This document shows positions 1-6,405 of a stretch of 7,935 bases of DNA, piece after piece; the first letter of the stretch is position 1; each line of letters opens with the position of its first letter. The notes beneath the pieces are model-generated. The model did no database searches. It had not been told where the DNA came from and saw only the letters and a list, made by a program, of their open reading frames with translations. A program made the position numbers and the translations under genes. Source of the stretch: an uncultured Ideonella sp. (GTDB lineage: Bacteria; Pseudomonadota; Gammaproteobacteria; Burkholderiales; Burkholderiaceae); the NCBI GenBank assembly GCA_946479475.1, contig CAMLGG010000245.1, positions 1-7,935 on the forward strand, written 5' to 3'.

Positions 1-818
1 GTCAGCAGCGGGTGCAGCACCTTGATCGGCGCCTTGAACATCTCGACGAATTCCATCAGGCCCTGGTTGGCCAGGCACAGGCCGCCGGAGTAGCTGTACG
101 CGTCCGGATCGTCCTGGGCATAGGTCTCCAGCTTGCGGATGTCGACCTTGCCCACCAGCGAAGAGATGTCCTGGTTGTTCTCGTCGCCGGGCTCCGTCTT
201 GGTCACGCCGATCTGCTTGAGCACGCTCGGGTGGCGCTTGACGACCTTGAACTGCCGGATGTCGCCGCCGTACTCCTCGAGCCGCTTCACGGCCCAGGGG
301 CTCATGATGCGGTTGAGGTAGCGGCGCGGGATGCCGTACTCGCTCTCGAGCAGCGGCCCGTCTTCATCCGCGTTGAACAGGCCCAGCGGCGATTCGTTCA
401 CCGGCGAGCCCTTGATCGCGTAGAAGGGCACCAGCTCCATCAGCTGCTTCAGGCGCTCGGCGATCGAGCTCTTGCCGCCGCCCACCGGGCCCAGCAGATA
501 GAGGATCTGCTTTTTCTCTTCAAGCCCCTGCGCGGCATGCCGGAAGTAGGACACGACCTGCTCGATCGAGTCCTCCATGCCGTAAAACTCGGCGAAGGCA
601 GGGTAGACCTTGATGACCTTGTTCGCGAACAGCCGCGACAGACGCGGGTCGTTGCGCGTGTCGATCATCTGCGGCTCGCCGATGGCCTTGAGCATGCGCT
701 CTGCAGCCGTCGCATAGGCCAGCGGGTTGCGCTTGCACTCTGCCAGGTATTCCGCGAGGGATAGCTCCTCTTCGCGGGTTCGCTCGTAGCGGGCGGCGAA
801 GCTGCTCATCACGTCCAT
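1..818 (-). CDS. prkA: PrkA/YeaG-type serine protein kinase, N-terminal part (cut by window edge)
   Basis: PrkA (YeaG in E. coli) is a cytoplasmic AAA-plus-kinase protein linked to stress and nutrient-limitation responses, usually upstream of yeaH and spoVR-like ycgB. The 272 visible codons cover the AAA (PrkA_AAA) region; the family is about 640 residues, so the kinase-like C-terminal half lies beyond the left edge. Seen: MDVMSSFAARYER start; a P-loop GPVGGGKS at residues 110-117; SPVNESPLGLF at 138-148; and the family-typical stretch ANQGLMEFVEMFKAPIKVL at 250-268 just before the edge. The ATG at 818-816 is preceded by a perfect AGGAGG six bases upstream, which fixes the start; the ATG three codons later has no such site. 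A 407-base gap separates it from parB, so it probably has its own promoter. The reading frame is intact. Family assignment is by motif recognition and is confident. Confidence 0.93.
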   Translation of the reverse strand, partial: MDVMSSFAARYERTREEELSLAEYLAECKRNPLAYATAAERMLKAIGEPQMIDTRNDPRLSRLFANKVIKVYPAFAEFYGMEDSIEQVVSYFRHAAQGLEEKKQILYLLGPVGGGKSSIAERLKQLMELVPFYAIKGSPVNESPLGLFNADEDGPLLESEYGIPRRYLNRIMSPWAVKRLEEYGGDIRQFKVVKRHPSVLKQIGVTKTEPGDENNQDISSLVGKVDIRKLETYAQDDPDAYSYSGGLCLANQGLMEFVEMFKAPIKVLHPLL

Positions 819-824
819 GCAAGA

Positions 825-830
825 CCTCCT
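825..830 (-). promoter_or_regulatory. Ribosome binding site of prkA
   Basis: AGGAGG on the minus strand, six bases before the ATG at 818. It is a full match to the anti-Shine-Dalgarno consensus, and it selects this ATG over the in-frame ATG at 809-807. Confidence 0.85.
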
Positions 831-883
831 GTGGATGTCAGGGCGGCGCCGCGAGGGTCCCTCCAACGCGGCGTCTGGGAAGT

Positions 884-925
884 TCTGATGGCGTCCCGGC
901 TGTACTGGACCCGGGCGTCATCAGA
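884..925. repeat. Imperfect inverted repeat in the prkA leader
   Basis: TCTGATG (884-890) pairs with CATCAGA (919-925), and CCCGG (895-899) pairs with CCGGG (911-915). Between them two further base pairs form, with one mismatch and one bulged base. The loop is 11 bases. The structure sits 66-107 bases upstream of the prkA start codon. It has no following T run, so it is not a normal intrinsic terminator. It could be a leader RNA hairpin or a protein-binding dyad. Confidence 0.5.
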
Positions 926-1225
926 GCTTTCCGGTCTTTCAGGTCATGCAACGCGGCAGAGCGCGTCGACGGTGACAGCTTGAGCCTTACTCCTCAAAAA
1001 CAATCGAGCAAAAAGCAGGCCATCGGTTGTTCAGTTCCGACGATCCAGGCACAGGGCCTGCCCGCGTTGGCTTGTTATATCTCGATTCGCAGCGGCACGG
1101 CTAGCGTCCAGTGGATTCAAGCCACACCGCACGTGGTGCGCTGCACGTTCCGATGAGCCGGGCCGCGTCGCCCATGATCTTTCGTGACGCTCGAGCCGCC
1201 GTTCAGCGAGCTCGTCAGCAAGGCG

Positions 1226-2149
1226 TCAGCGTTCGCCCGCACCCAGCTTGTCCAGGAGTCCCGACAGCTCGTCCAGCGAGCCGAAGCGGATCGCGATCTC
1301 GCCCTGCTCGCCGCGCTTGGTCTTGCGTTGCACGCGGATCTCCACGTCGGCGGTCAGGGCGTCGGCCAGCTGCTCTTCGAGGCGGACGATGTCGCGCGAC
1401 TTCTCCTTGGCCACGCGCAGCAGCGGGGTCTGCCGGCCCGGATTGGAGGCCTTGGCCGCAAGCTTTTCGGCATCGCGCACCGAAAGCTTCTTCGCGACGA
1501 TCTCGTTGGCGGTGAGGATCTGCTGGGCATTGTCGAGCGTGAGCAGAGCCCTGGCGTGACCCATGTCGAGGTCGCCGGCCATGAGCAGCTGCTGCACGGG
1601 AGCCGCCAGGTTCAGCAGGCGCAGCAGGTTGGTCGCGGCACTGCGTGAACGGCCCACCGCCTGCGCGGCCTGCTCGTGGGTGAGGCCGAACTCGTCGACC
1701 AGGCGCTTGAGGCCCTGCGCCTCTTCCAGCGGGTTCAGGTCCTCGCGCTGGATGTTCTCGATCAGCGCCATGACGGCCGCAGATTCGTCGGGCACCGGCT
1801 TGACGAGGACCGGCACCTCGTTCAGGCCCGCGAGCTTCGCGGCACGGAAGCGTCGCTCGCCCGCGATGATCTCGTAGCGCCCCGATGCCGGGCTGGCGCT
1901 CTGGCCTGGTGCGCCGACCGGGCGGACCAGGATCGGCTGCATCACCCCCTGGCTGCGGATGCTTTCGGCCAGCTCGTAGAGCGAGCCTTCGTCCATGCGG
2001 GTGCGGGGCTGGTACTTGCCGGCCTGCAGCTGCTCGACGCGCAACACGCTGGGCGCGCCCGCGGGCGCATCGGCGGCGGTTTCGCTGACCTTCGGGCCAA
2101 GCAAGGCCTCCAGGCCCATGCCCAGGCCCTTGGGTTTCTTCGTTGCCAT
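1226..2149 (-). CDS. parB: Chromosome partitioning protein ParB (CTP-dependent parS-binding clamp)
   Basis: ParB loads at parS, closes as a clamp using CTP, spreads along DNA, and stimulates ParA ATPase to move origins apart. With the ATG at 2149 it is 307 aa, normal for chromosomal ParB. Seen: basic N-terminus MATKKPKGLGMGLEALLG (ParA-interaction motif); the N-domain starting near residue 35 with QPRTRMDE; the CTP-binding motif GERRFRAA at 97-104; ENIQREDLNP at 131-140; a helix-turn-helix around 155-180 (LTHEQAAQAVGRSRSAATNL); and a C-terminal dimerisation domain ending in LDELSGLLDKL. A TTG at 2167 in the same frame would add six residues (MADNRP), with a weak GAGA seven bases upstream. I prefer the ATG because MATKKPKGLG is the usual family start, although its own Shine-Dalgarno is poor. 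It lies 27 bases after the hydrolase, likely cotranscribed, but far from parA. Oddity: Met11 replaces the usual basic residue of GLGRGL. Confidence 0.96.
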   Translation of the reverse strand: MATKKPKGLGMGLEALLGPKVSETAADAPAGAPSVLRVEQLQAGKYQPRTRMDEGSLYELAESIRSQGVMQPILVRPVGAPGQSASPASGRYEIIAGERRFRAAKLAGLNEVPVLVKPVPDESAAVMALIENIQREDLNPLEEAQGLKRLVDEFGLTHEQAAQAVGRSRSAATNLLRLLNLAAPVQQLLMAGDLDMGHARALLTLDNAQQILTANEIVAKKLSVRDAEKLAAKASNPGRQTPLLRVAKEKSRDIVRLEEQLADALTADVEIRVQRKTKRGEQGEIAIRFGSLDELSGLLDKLGAGER

Positions 2150-2176
2150 CGGCCGATTGTCTGCCAAGGGAGCGTC

Positions 2177-2746
2177 TCAGATGGGCTCGACGGGCCGCGA
2201 CAGGTCTTCGAGCAGGCGGCGCCCCTCGGGCCAATCCGCCAGTCCCGATTCGCCGTTGACATGGCCCCGCGGGCCTATGCAAAAAGGCAGGGCGCCCCAC
2301 GCGGCGGCAAGCGCCAGGCTTGCCGCGGGAGCGCCGAAGGGATCGTCCTCGCTGTAGACCAGCGTCGCTCGGAAGGGCAACCTGCTCAGCACGACGGGCC
2401 GCCATCCGTGCAGCTGCGGCGGTGCATCGCCCTGGCCGAGGTCGGGCGGCGCGACCAGCAAGGCGCCACGCACCCGATCGGCATGGCGCGTGTGGGCTGC
2501 CCAGGCCGCGACCAGATGGCAACCCAGGCTGTGCGCGGCCAGGATCGCCGGGCGAGGGTCTTCCAGCAGCACTTCCTCAAGCCTCGACATCCAGTCTCCT
2601 CGCCGCGGCCAGAGCCAGTCGGCCTGCTGCACTCGCTCATCACCGTGTTCCTGTTCCCACACAGTCTGCCAATGGCCAGGTCCGGAATCGAGCCAGCCCG
2701 GCAGGAGCAGTACGCGTTCGGGCGGGCGGTTCGGGTCGCTTGTCAT
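2177..2746 (-). CDS. RBBP9/YdeN-family serine hydrolase (alpha/beta fold)
   Basis: A small single-domain alpha/beta hydrolase of the RBBP9/YdeN (DUF1234) family; the physiological substrate is unknown. From the ATG at 2746 it is 189 aa, the usual family length. Seen: the N-terminal strand and turn [16 protein letters not shown] (12-27); the nucleophile elbow AHSLGCH with Ser73; an acidic pair in YSEDDPF (Asp134/Asp135); and [15 protein letters not shown] (161-175), a hallmark of the family, with His162 as the likely catalytic base. There is no signal peptide, so it is cytoplasmic. The ATG at 2746 has an AGG five bases upstream; an in-frame ATG at 2788 would add 14 residues that do not look like the family and would run into the argC promoter region. 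It ends 27 bases before parB and probably forms a two-gene transcript with it. A role in partitioning is not established. Confidence 0.88.
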   Translation of the reverse strand: MTSDPNRPPERVLLLPGWLDSGPGHWQTVWEQEHGDERVQQADWLWPRRGDWMSRLEEVLLEDPRPAILAAHSLGCHLVAAWAAHTRHADRVRGALLVAPPDLGQGDAPPQLHGWRPVVLSRLPFRATLVYSEDDPFGAPAASLALAAAWGALPFCIGPRGHVNGESGLADWPEGRRLLEDLSRPVEPI

Positions 2747-2832
2747 TCGGGCCTGGCGCTTGCCGTATGCTTTCGGGAAATCCCGCATTCTGCGGCCCGG
2801 GCGAGCACGCCCGCATTTCCAGGACTTGCCCC
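2747..2832. promoter_or_regulatory. Divergent control region between argC and the hydrolase-parB pair
   Basis: These 86 bases must hold the promoters of argC (rightward) and probably of hydrolase-parB (leftward). Two dyads are visible: CGGGA-AA-TCCCG at 2774-2785, and CGGGCG-AGCA-CGCCCG at 2798-2813 in the argC leader. A TTGCCG at 2760-2765 could be a rightward -35 box, but no good -10 hexamer follows at 16-18 bases. Promoter positions are therefore not assigned. The dyads may be operators or leader hairpins. Confidence 0.4.
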
Positions 2833-3774
2833 ATGACGACCCGCGTCTACGTCGACGGCCAGGAAGGCACGACCGGCCTGCGCATCAACGAATACCTGGC
2901 GCGACGCGGCGACATCGAGCTCCTGCGCATCGACCCCGACAAGCGCAAGGACCCGGCGGAGCGCGCCCGCTTGCTGAACGCCGCCGATGTGGCCTTCCTC
3001 TGCCTGCCCGACGCGGCCTCCCGGGAAGCCGCGGCGATGGTGACCAACCCGAACACCTGCCTGATCGACGCCAGCACGGCACACCGGACCTCGCCGGAAT
3101 GGGTCTTCGGCATGCCGGAGCTGGCTCCGGGGCAGCGCGAGCTGCTGCGCCGCTCCAAGCGCATCTCGAACCCCGGCTGCCACGCCAGCGCGTTCATCCT
3201 TCTGATGCGGCCGCTGGTCGACGCCGGGCTCGTCCCGCCGGACACACCGATCACCGCCACCTCCATCACCGGCTATTCCGGCGGCGGCAAGAAGATGATC
3301 GAGCAGTACGAGGCCGGCGGTGATCCGGCGCTGACGGCACCGCGCCCCTACGCGCTGGGGCTGACCCACAAGCACCTGCCGGAGATGAAGGCCCATACCG
3401 GCCTCGATGAACCGCCGGTGTTCATGCCGATCGTCGCCAATTTCTACAAGGGTCTCGCGGTGAGTGTGCCCTTGCATCTTTCGATGTTGCCCGGCATCAC
3501 GACGGGCGCGCACCTGCATGACGCCCTGTCAGCGCGTTACGCGCAAGAGCGCTTCGTGCGCGTGCTGCCGCTGTCGGATCCGGAGACGCTCGCCTCCGGA
3601 TTCTTCGACGTCCAGGCCTGCAACGACACCAACCGCGTCGACCTGTTCGTCTTCGCCAACGAACGGCAGGCCATCCTGATGGCCCGGCTGGACAACCTGG
3701 GCAAGGGCGCCAGCGGCGCCGCGGTGCAGGCGATGAACGTGCACCTCGGCAAGGACGAGGCGCTGGGCCTGTAG
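2833..3774 (+). CDS. argC: N-acetyl-gamma-glutamyl-phosphate reductase, short type 2 form
   Basis: Catalyses the NADPH-dependent reduction of N-acetyl-glutamyl-5-phosphate to the semialdehyde, third step of arginine biosynthesis, in the cytoplasm. It has 313 aa. Seen: a nucleotide-binding turn [11 protein letters not shown] (8-18); [12 protein letters not shown] (57-68); DASTAHRT (79-86); the catalytic cysteine in SNPGCHAS (Cys116); [15 protein letters not shown] (146-160); and the active-site histidine segment LTHKHLPEM (177-185). The FIDGEHGTTGL-like opening and [10 protein letters not shown] stretch match the type 2 family known best from Rhizobiales, rather than the longer type 1 enzymes that open GxxGYTG. 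The ATG at 2833 has AGGA eight bases upstream; the open frame extends further left only as a shadow of the hydrolase. It is the sole plus-strand gene here and lies between parA and parB, converging with the S41 protease. A second, type 1 argC elsewhere in the genome is possible. Confidence 0.94.
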   Translation: MTTRVYVDGQEGTTGLRINEYLARRGDIELLRIDPDKRKDPAERARLLNAADVAFLCLPDAASREAAAMVTNPNTCLIDASTAHRTSPEWVFGMPELAPGQRELLRRSKRISNPGCHASAFILLMRPLVDAGLVPPDTPITATSITGYSGGGKKMIEQYEAGGDPALTAPRPYALGLTHKHLPEMKAHTGLDEPPVFMPIVANFYKGLAVSVPLHLSMLPGITTGAHLHDALSARYAQERFVRVLPLSDPETLASGFFDVQACNDTNRVDLFVFANERQAILMARLDNLGKGASGAAVQAMNVHLGKDEALGL

Positions 3775-3779
3775 GGACA

Positions 3780-3799
3780 GCAGGGGCCGACGCCCCTGC
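3780..3799. terminator. Hairpin between convergent argC and S41 protease, probable bidirectional terminator
   Basis: A perfect 8-bp stem GCAGGGGC (3780-3787) / GCCCCTGC (3792-3799) closes a four-base loop. It begins five bases after the argC stop and ends three bases before the stop of the oppositely oriented protease gene. No T run follows on either strand, so termination would rely on the stem alone or on assistance. Position in a 28-bp convergent gap is the main support. Confidence 0.6.
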
Positions 3800-3802
3800 C
3801 CC

Positions 3803-5422
3803 TCAACGGCGCGGCAAGGCGATCTTGGCTTCACGCTCCGGGCCGCGAAGCAGGTGGCCCTGCGGGTGATCGGCACCTGAAAGGATCGAGCGCCGGGCCG
3901 CCTGGGCTGCGGCGACGCTGCAGGCGTTGTTCTGCAGGTTGTACAGCGCGGCGCTCAGCATGCCTTCGCCGGCGTCGCCGAGTGCGTGATCGAAGTCGTC
4001 GTTCACCGGACAGGTGGCGCCGAAGCCGTCCGCGTAGTCGCCATAGCCCTTCGCGTTCACGCCCTTGAACTCGATCGGGAAGTACGAGATCCCGCAGTTG
4101 TCCTTGGCGGTGAAACCATAGGGCTTGCCGCAGGTCGTGCCGCCGATCACCCGCACTTCCACATCCACCCCGCGCAGGCCGTTGATGACCGCCTCACTGG
4201 CCGAGCAGGTCGCGTCGGTGGTGATGACGGTGACGCGCGAGAGGTTCAGCGTCGGCAGCGCCTTCCGGCTCGTGCACTCCATGCTGTCGTTCAGGATGCA
4301 GGAGGTGTCGAAGAACGGCGTCCTCGCGTCTTCGCTGTTGGTCTCGGCAGTGCGCTTGTCGTTGTATTGCAGCTGCTCGAAGACCTTGCCGCTGGTCCGC
4401 GAGCTGCCGGCGATCATGTAGGCGAGTTCGCTGGCGATGTACAGGTAGCCTCCGCCGTTGTAGCGCAGGTCCAGCACGAGGTCGTCGACCGCGGCATTCT
4501 TGAGCGTGGTGACGGCGTCGATCAGCGGTTGCTCGGCGCTGGCCAGGTGGTCGTTGAAGACGACGTAGCCGACCTTGCGGCCGCCGGTGTTCAGGACCGT
4601 GGTGGTTGGAACCGGCTGCTTGGTGACATTGGCGCTGACCAGCGTCTTGACCACGTTGCTGCCCGCGCGGCTGACGACGAACTCGTGGCTCTGGCCGTTT
4701 GCCGAAGGCCAGAGCGCGGCGTTCAGCGTGTCCACTCCCGAAGAAGTCCCGTCGTCGGCGCCGACGCCGTCGGCGCTGACCAGCACGTCACCGCGCAACA
4801 GGCCCGCGGTGGCAGCGGGAGAACCGGGTTCGACGTAGGCGATCCGGATGCCGCGCGGGGGCGTGCTCGAAGCCATGTACCACTCGATGCCATAGCCCGA
4901 CACCGCACCCGAATTGATCAGGTCGTTCCAGGCCTTGGTCGGATAGATGAAGCTGAACTCGTCACGCAGCTTGCCGGAAGCCGTGCGCGCGGGCGTTTTG
5001 AGCGCCTGGAAGTAGTTGTCGAGCGACCTGAAGACATCGCCAGTGTTGCTGTAGTCCGCCAGGCTCGCGTCGACACCGGGCATCTCGCCGTACCAGAGGT
5101 ACGCGTCCGTCATGTAGGAGTGCACCCAGGCCTTCTCATTCGCCAGGGTGCCCGTGGACGTCGGCGCAGCGGCGTCGGCCGCGTAGGGGTTGGTCGGCGC
5201 ACAGACTTGGGCCGAATCGCCAGCGGCCGGCGGAGGCGCCGCCTGTCCGGAGTTGCCGCCCCCGCCTCCGCAGGCGGCGAGCGTGCCCGCCAGGCCGACG
5301 GCCGTGAACAGCAGCACCAGTCGGCGCGGCCGCGCGAGCGGCCGGTGGGGTCCTTCGAGGAGTGAGGAAGATTCGGTGGGGTGAACGGTGGCGAGCGGTG
5401 CGGCGGCAGGCGTCGAATTCAA
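3803..5422 (-). CDS. S41-family (C-terminal processing-like) serine protease, predicted lipoprotein with PDZ domain
   Basis: A 539-aa predicted periplasm-facing protease. Seen: basic region RPRR then a hydrophobic stretch and lipobox LAAC with Cys51, followed by five Gly and a Pro/Ala-rich linker (52-90). An N-terminal helical part with LWYGEMPG (109-116) and a PDZ domain at about 170-265 (SGYGIEWY, VEPGSPAATAGLLRGDVLVSADG) come next. The S41 core has DLRYNGGG (318-325), the nucleophile in TCSASE (Ser407) and the lysine in GGTTCGK (Lys433), giving the Ser/Lys dyad of CtpA/Prc. There are eight Cys beyond the lipobox (74, 375, 383, 406, 431, 443, 471, 501), suggesting disulfides. The start is a TTG at 5422-5420 with AGGGA six bases upstream; an in-frame TAG lies eight codons further up, so no earlier start is possible. 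The N-terminal region before the hydrophobic core is unusually long for a lipoprotein signal (about 30 residues). It follows parA by 130 bases; substrates are unknown. Confidence 0.9.
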   Translation of the reverse strand: MNSTPAAAPLATVHPTESSSLLEGPHRPLARPRRLVLLFTAVGLAGTLAACGGGGGNSGQAAPPPAAGDSAQVCAPTNPYAADAAAPTSTGTLANEKAWVHSYMTDAYLWYGEMPGVDASLADYSNTGDVFRSLDNYFQALKTPARTASGKLRDEFSFIYPTKAWNDLINSGAVSGYGIEWYMASSTPPRGIRIAYVEPGSPAATAGLLRGDVLVSADGVGADDGTSSGVDTLNAALWPSANGQSHEFVVSRAGSNVVKTLVSANVTKQPVPTTTVLNTGGRKVGYVVFNDHLASAEQPLIDAVTTLKNAAVDDLVLDLRYNGGGYLYIASELAYMIAGSSRTSGKVFEQLQYNDKRTAETNSEDARTPFFDTSCILNDSMECTSRKALPTLNLSRVTVITTDATCSASEAVINGLRGVDVEVRVIGGTTCGKPYGFTAKDNCGISYFPIEFKGVNAKGYGDYADGFGATCPVNDDFDHALGDAGEGMLSAALYNLQNNACSVAAAQAARRSILSGADHPQGHLLRGPEREAKIALPRR

Positions 5423-5428
5423 GAGCGA

Positions 5429-5433
5429 TCCCT
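5429..5433 (-). promoter_or_regulatory. Ribosome binding site of the S41 protease
   Basis: AGGGA on the minus strand, six bases before the TTG at 5422-5420. Together with the upstream in-frame stop it supports a TTG initiation codon rather than a downstream start inside the signal sequence. Confidence 0.6.
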
Positions 5434-5520
5434 GTGGTTCTGGCTATGGATCGGCGATTCTGCCAAGCGTCAGCAACCCGATTCTCACGAACCTTGGCCC
5501 CGCGTGCGATGTTCCGCGGC

Positions 5521-5550
5521 GCGGTCCCTGCGCCGGCCTCGGAGGACCGC
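5521..5550. repeat. Inverted repeat directly after parA
   Basis: GCGGTCC (5521-5527) and GGACCGC (5544-5550) form a 7-bp perfect stem with a 16-base GC-rich loop, two bases past the parA stop codon. It could be a weak terminator or an mRNA 3'-end structure for parA. No T run follows on the minus strand, so the assignment is tentative. Confidence 0.35.
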
Positions 5551-5552
5551 CC

Positions 5553-6347
5553 TCAGTTGACCGGACTGATGGTGGGCGCCGGCGCGTCGACGCGGTGCAC
5601 CATCTCCCGCGCGAAGTCGACGAAGGCTTGCGCGCCCTTGGCCGCCGGATCGAACACCACCCCGGGGACGCCATAGCTGGGCGCCTCGGCGAGGCGGACG
5701 TTCCTGGGGATCACGGTGTTGAACACCTTGTCGCCGAAGTGCGCCTTGAGCTGGTCGCTGACCTGGGTCTGCAAGGTGATGCGCGGATCGAACATCACCC
5801 GCAGCAGCCCGATGAGCTGCAGGTCACGGTTGAGGTTGGCGTGCACCTGCTTGATGGTGTTGACCAGGTCGGTCAGGCCCTCGAGCGCAAAGTACTCGCA
5901 CTGCATCGGGACGATGACACCGTGCGCGCTGCACAAGCCATTCAAGGTGAGCAGGCTGAGCGAAGGAGGGCAATCGATCAGGACGAAGTCATAGTCGCCT
6001 TCAGCCGCCTGCAGCGCCCGACGGAGTCGCTCGTTTCGGTGCTCGAGTCCGACGAGTTCGACTTCTGCACCCGCCAGCTCGCGATTGGCGCCCAGCACGT
6101 CGTAGCCACCCGGCTCGGATCGGACCTTCGCCTCCGACACGCTCGCGCTCTCCAGCAGGACGTCGTAGACGCTGGCCTCGAGCTTGCGCTTGTCGACCCC
6201 GGAGCCCATGGTCGCATTGCCCTGGGGGTCCAGATCGACCAGCAGCACCCTCTTCCCGATCCGGGCCAATCCGGCGGCGAGGTTGACGCAGGTCGTCGTC
6301 TTGCCGACGCCGCCTTTCTGGTTCGCGATGCAGAAGATGCGGGACAT
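5553..6347 (-). CDS. parA: Chromosome partitioning ATPase ParA (Soj type)
   Basis: ParA binds DNA non-specifically as an ATP dimer; ParB-stimulated hydrolysis generates the gradient that moves parS-bound origins. It is 264 aa, the size of chromosomal Soj-like ParA without the N-terminal HTH of plasmid ParA. Seen: deviant Walker A KGGVGKTT at 11-18 with the signature Lys11 and catalytic Lys16; Walker A' LLVDLDPQGNAT with Asp40; Walker B VLIDCPPSL; and the C-terminal NVRLAEAPSYG segment typical of the family. The start is the ATG at 6347: it puts the ATPase domain at residue 2 as in relatives, although no clear Shine-Dalgarno is visible. The open frame continues upstream to 6533 but that part overlaps rsmG and is not family-like. 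It lies 146 bases after rsmG and is followed by the S41 protease, not by parB. The upstream gap carries DnaA-box-like motifs. Confidence 0.97.
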   Translation of the reverse strand: MSRIFCIANQKGGVGKTTTCVNLAAGLARIGKRVLLVDLDPQGNATMGSGVDKRKLEASVYDVLLESASVSEAKVRSEPGGYDVLGANRELAGAEVELVGLEHRNERLRRALQAAEGDYDFVLIDCPPSLSLLTLNGLCSAHGVIVPMQCEYFALEGLTDLVNTIKQVHANLNRDLQLIGLLRVMFDPRITLQTQVSDQLKAHFGDKVFNTVIPRNVRLAEAPSYGVPGVVFDPAAKGAQAFVDFAREMVHRVDAPAPTISPVN

Positions 6348-6396
6348 GAAGGTCGATTGTCGCTTGAGATGCCGCTGCGGCGGAGCGCCTCGCACC

Positions 6397-6405
6397 TGTG
6401 GATAA
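6397..6405 (-). promoter_or_regulatory. Perfect DnaA box (TTATCCACA)
   Basis: Reads TTATCCACA on the minus strand, an exact match to the high-affinity E. coli-type DnaA box TTATNCACA. It lies 50 bases upstream of the parA start codon in non-coding DNA. A DnaA-binding role is inferred from the match; it may regulate parA or serve as a DnaA titration or origin-related site. Confidence 0.65.

Larger units (their letters stand above)
819..1225. other. 407-bp intergenic region between parB and prkA
   Basis: This is the only gene-free stretch longer than 300 bases. No open frame in it has a convincing start or codon pattern. It contains the prkA ribosome binding site (825-830), an imperfect inverted repeat (884-925), a locally AT-richer patch with runs of A (994-1015, read as T runs on the minus strand), a TATAAC hexamer on the minus strand (1079-1074) without a matching -35 box, a weak GG-N10-GC arrangement (1063-1048), and a small dyad around CACGTG (1125-1140). 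I infer it holds the parB transcript end and the prkA promoter and leader, but no single promoter is convincing. No T-tract terminator is visible directly after parB. Confidence 0.6.

Noticed and set aside
12..764. Long open frame on the plus strand opposite prkA (250 codons)
   Set aside because: It is antisense to a clear PrkA reading frame, has no recognisable domain, and its composition is that expected of a high-GC shadow frame.
830..838. DnaA-like nonamer ACATCCACA (minus strand) beside the prkA ribosome binding site
   Set aside because: It has 7 of 9 matches, is a single isolated copy, and is likely a chance match at the edge of the ribosome binding site.
1126..1139. A third parS-like site around CACGTG downstream of parB
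   Set aside because: Only the CACGTG core and two flanking positions agree (about 8 of 14), while the two accepted sites are perfect palindromes.
1676..2836. 386-codon open frame on the plus strand opposite parB and the hydrolase
   Set aside because: It spans two genuine minus-strand genes and the argC promoter, with Arg/Ala/Gln-rich low-complexity translation and no family features.
3986..5365. 459-codon open frame on the plus strand opposite the S41 protease
   Set aside because: It is antisense to conserved S41 motifs, rich in Val/Arg/Ala/Asp as shadow frames are, and has no credible ribosome binding site or domain.
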